DNA of 8,528 nt. Origin: Deltaproteobacteria bacterium. Its GTDB lineage: Bacteria > Myxococcota_A > Polyangia > HGW-17 > SLPX01. Location of the stretch: contig JAABSF010000092.1 in assembly GCA_011390535.1 (NCBI GenBank), forward strand, positions 1-8,528, in the 5' to 3' direction. Positions 6,821-8,528 of the stretch are shown here, one piece after another. Numbering within the stretch: the stretch's first letter is position 1; each line of letters opens with the position of its first letter. Under the pieces are notes generated by a model. The model did no database searches. It saw nothing but the letters and a program-made list of their open reading frames with translations, and was not told the origin of the DNA. The position numbers were made by a program, and so were the translations under genes.

Positions 6821-8440
6821 ATGGCTGAAGAAAAGAGAGCGGATCAAAAAGACCATAAGAAAGAATACAAGACCATGTCGGGTTTACCTTTGAAGAGGAT
6901 CTATGACCCGACGGATCTGGAGGGATGGAGTTACGAAAAGCAACTCAATGACGCAGGTGAGTTCCCCTTTACTAGAGGGCCGCATTCCACGATGTATCGA
7001 GGACGTCGCTGGACAATGCGTATGTTCGCAGGGTTCGGCTCTCCCGATGACACCAACCAGCGGTTCAAATTTCTCCTAAAGCAAGGGCAGACAGGTTTGT
7101 CCACGGCTTTCGACATGCCGACCTTGATGGGGTACGATCCTGATCACGAGATGAGCATGGGAGAGGTGGGAAGAGAAGGTGTTGCTGTTGCTTCGCTGGA
7201 GGACATGCGCCGGCTTTTCAACGGGATTCCTTTGGGGGAAGTGTCGACTTCCATGACCATTAACGCCCCGGCGATAGTGTTATTGGCGCTTTATGTGGCA
7301 TTGGCTGATGAGACCGGAGTGAGCCGGGATGAGCTCCGCGGGACGACACAAAACGATATCCTGAAAGAGTTCATCGCTCAAAAAGAGTGGATCTGCCCTG
7401 TTCGTCCCGCCATGAGGATTATTCGGGACATGATCACTTTTTGCGCGAAAGAGATGCCTAAATGGAACACCATTTCCATCAGCGGGTATCACATCAGAGA
7501 GGCCGGAGCCACGGCGATCCAGGAGCTCGCGTTTACTCTGGCGGACGGAATCGGATATTTGCAGTTGGGGATTGATGCCGGGTTGGATGTTGATGAGTTC
7601 GCCCCCCGGTTGTCCTTCTTCTTTGACGTTCACAACGATTTCTTCGAAGAAATCGCGAAGCTGCGTGCGGCCAGAAGAATTTGGGCCCGCGTGGTAAGGG
7701 ATCGCTTTGGTGCGAAAGACAAGCGCTCTTGGTTGCTGCGAACTCATTGTCAAACCGCCGGGGTGTCTTTGACCGCCCAACAGCCGCTCAACAACATTGT
7801 TAGAACTACGATACAGGCCATGGCCGGAGTGTTGGGAGGCACACAATCTCTGCATACGAATTCTTATGATGAGACATATGCTCTGCCTACGGAAAACGCT
7901 GCAACAGTAGCTTTAAGGACTCAACAAATCATTGCTCATGAGAGCGGCGTGCCCGACGTAGTGGATCCCCTGGCCGGCTCGTATTTCATGGAGACCCTCA
8001 CCGATAAGATGGAAGCCGAAGCAATGGCGATCATTGATAAGATCGACGAAATGGGCGGTATAGTCAACGCCATTGAGGCGGGATATCCACAGAGAGAGAT
8101 CTCTAAATCGGCATATAGATTCCAGAAAGAGGTGGAAACTAAAGAAAGGATCTTGGTCGGTGTAAACGAGTACCAAGAGGGCAGGGAGTCTCCAATCGAC
8201 ACGCTCAAGATAGACCCTGTGGTGGAGAAGGCTCAAATCGAGGCGATCAAGAACCTTCGCAAGACGAGAGACGCTCAAAAGGCCGACGCTGCAAAAGAGC
8301 AAATTCGAAAAGCCGCGCGAAGCGACGAGAACCTGTTCCCCACCATAATCGACGCCGTGAAAGCCTCTGTAACCCTAGGCGAGATATCGGATATCTTCCG
8401 ACAAGAGTTCGGAGAGGCCAGAGACTCGGCCTATTGGTAA
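6821..8440 (+). CDS. B12-dependent acyl-CoA mutase large subunit, isobutyryl-CoA mutase-like
   Basis: A 539-residue catalytic (TIM-barrel) subunit of the methylmalonyl-CoA mutase family, which rearranges acyl-CoA carbon skeletons by adenosylcobalamin radical chemistry. Conserved elements: FTRGPHSTMYRGR (50-62), RMFAGFG (67-73), GLSTAFDMPT (92-101), TTQNDILKEF (175-184), SISGYH with Tyr223/His224, the HCQTAGVSLTAQQP stretch (309-322) and SLHTNSYDE (343-351). The chain ends after the barrel, without the DxHxxG cobalamin-binding domain. It must therefore pair with a separate small subunit, not in the window, as IcmA/IcmB and archaeal-type mutases do. The residues matching Propionibacterium Tyr89 and Arg207 are Phe69 and Gln187. 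Methylmalonyl-CoA mutases keep Tyr/Arg to bind the carboxylate; isobutyryl-CoA mutase has Phe/Gln. The IAQKEW stretch also resembles IcmA. Isobutyryl-CoA to n-butyryl-CoA is thus the likely reaction. A related mutase for another uncharged branched acyl-CoA is possible. Confidence 0.93.
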   Translation: MAEEKRADQKDHKKEYKTMSGLPLKRIYDPTDLEGWSYEKQLNDAGEFPFTRGPHSTMYRGRRWTMRMFAGFGSPDDTNQRFKFLLKQGQTGLSTAFDMPTLMGYDPDHEMSMGEVGREGVAVASLEDMRRLFNGIPLGEVSTSMTINAPAIVLLALYVALADETGVSRDELRGTTQNDILKEFIAQKEWICPVRPAMRIIRDMITFCAKEMPKWNTISISGYHIREAGATAIQELAFTLADGIGYLQLGIDAGLDVDEFAPRLSFFFDVHNDFFEEIAKLRAARRIWARVVRDRFGAKDKRSWLLRTHCQTAGVSLTAQQPLNNIVRTTIQAMAGVLGGTQSLHTNSYDETYALPTENAATVALRTQQIIAHESGVPDVVDPLAGSYFMETLTDKMEAEAMAIIDKIDEMGGIVNAIEAGYPQREISKSAYRFQKEVETKERILVGVNEYQEGRESPIDTLKIDPVVEKAQIEAIKNLRKTRDAQKADAAKEQIRKAARSDENLFPTIIDAVKASVTLGEISDIFRQEFGEARDSAYW

Positions 8441-8528
8441 AAAAGGTGTCAAAGGTTAGCAATTAAGCTTTTTAATTTGTAATATAAACCTTTCGCTGAG
8501 GTGCTTTACGCGCGGAGCACCACGATCT
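8441..8528 (+). other. AT-rich tail after the mutase gene with a short hairpin
   Basis: No gene starts here. TTAGCA (8456-8461) and TAATAT (8480-8485), 18 bp apart, are a weak promoter-like pair. Downstream GGTGCT (8500-8505) can pair with AGCACC (8516-8521). The hairpin has no T-run within the window, so it is not called a terminator. It may belong to the leader of a gene beyond the right edge. Confidence 0.25.

Overview
The window looks like a chromosomal housekeeping segment from a Gram-negative bacterium, most likely a deltaproteobacterium in the broad sense (Myxococcota, Desulfobacterota or Bradymonadota type). This is inferred from three things: a DnaK with the Gram-negative-type insertion in its ATPase domain, a lipoprotein built of Asp-rich DxDxDGxxD repeats of a kind common in those groups, and a B12-dependent acyl-CoA mutase whose cobalamin subunit is separate. 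Base composition is close to 50% GC. There is no transposase, phage gene, CRISPR array, rRNA or convincing tRNA.

Layout, left to right: the 3' end of an unidentified plus-strand gene (2-211); a small minus-strand thioredoxin-fold protein with a GCPKC redox site (265-513); a 445-bp gene-free stretch (514-958) with a 12-bp direct repeat in the leader of the thioredoxin-like gene, a degenerate 12-bp tandem repeat, a nested inverted-repeat element and a strong terminator hairpin; dnaK (959-2884, minus); lon (3037-5391, minus); a 387-bp gene-free stretch that should hold the lon promoter; a minus-strand lipoprotein with five putative calcium loops (5779-6546); a 274-bp divergent intergenic region; and a plus-strand acyl-CoA mutase large subunit (6821-8440). 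The last 88 bp hold no gene.

lon and dnaK form a protein quality-control pair: Lon degrades damaged proteins and DnaK refolds them. They lie head to tail with 152 bp and no obvious terminator between them, so partial co-transcription is possible. A strong hairpin ends transcription after dnaK.

The most informative observation is in the mutase. By homology it would be labelled methylmalonyl-CoA mutase. However, the two residues that hold the substrate carboxylate in that enzyme (Tyr89 and Arg207, Propionibacterium numbering) are Phe69 and Gln187 here. This is the pair found in isobutyryl-CoA mutase, so the enzyme probably interconverts isobutyryl-CoA and butyryl-CoA. I see no clearly new multi-gene system. 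The least explained sequence is the non-coding stretch 514-958.
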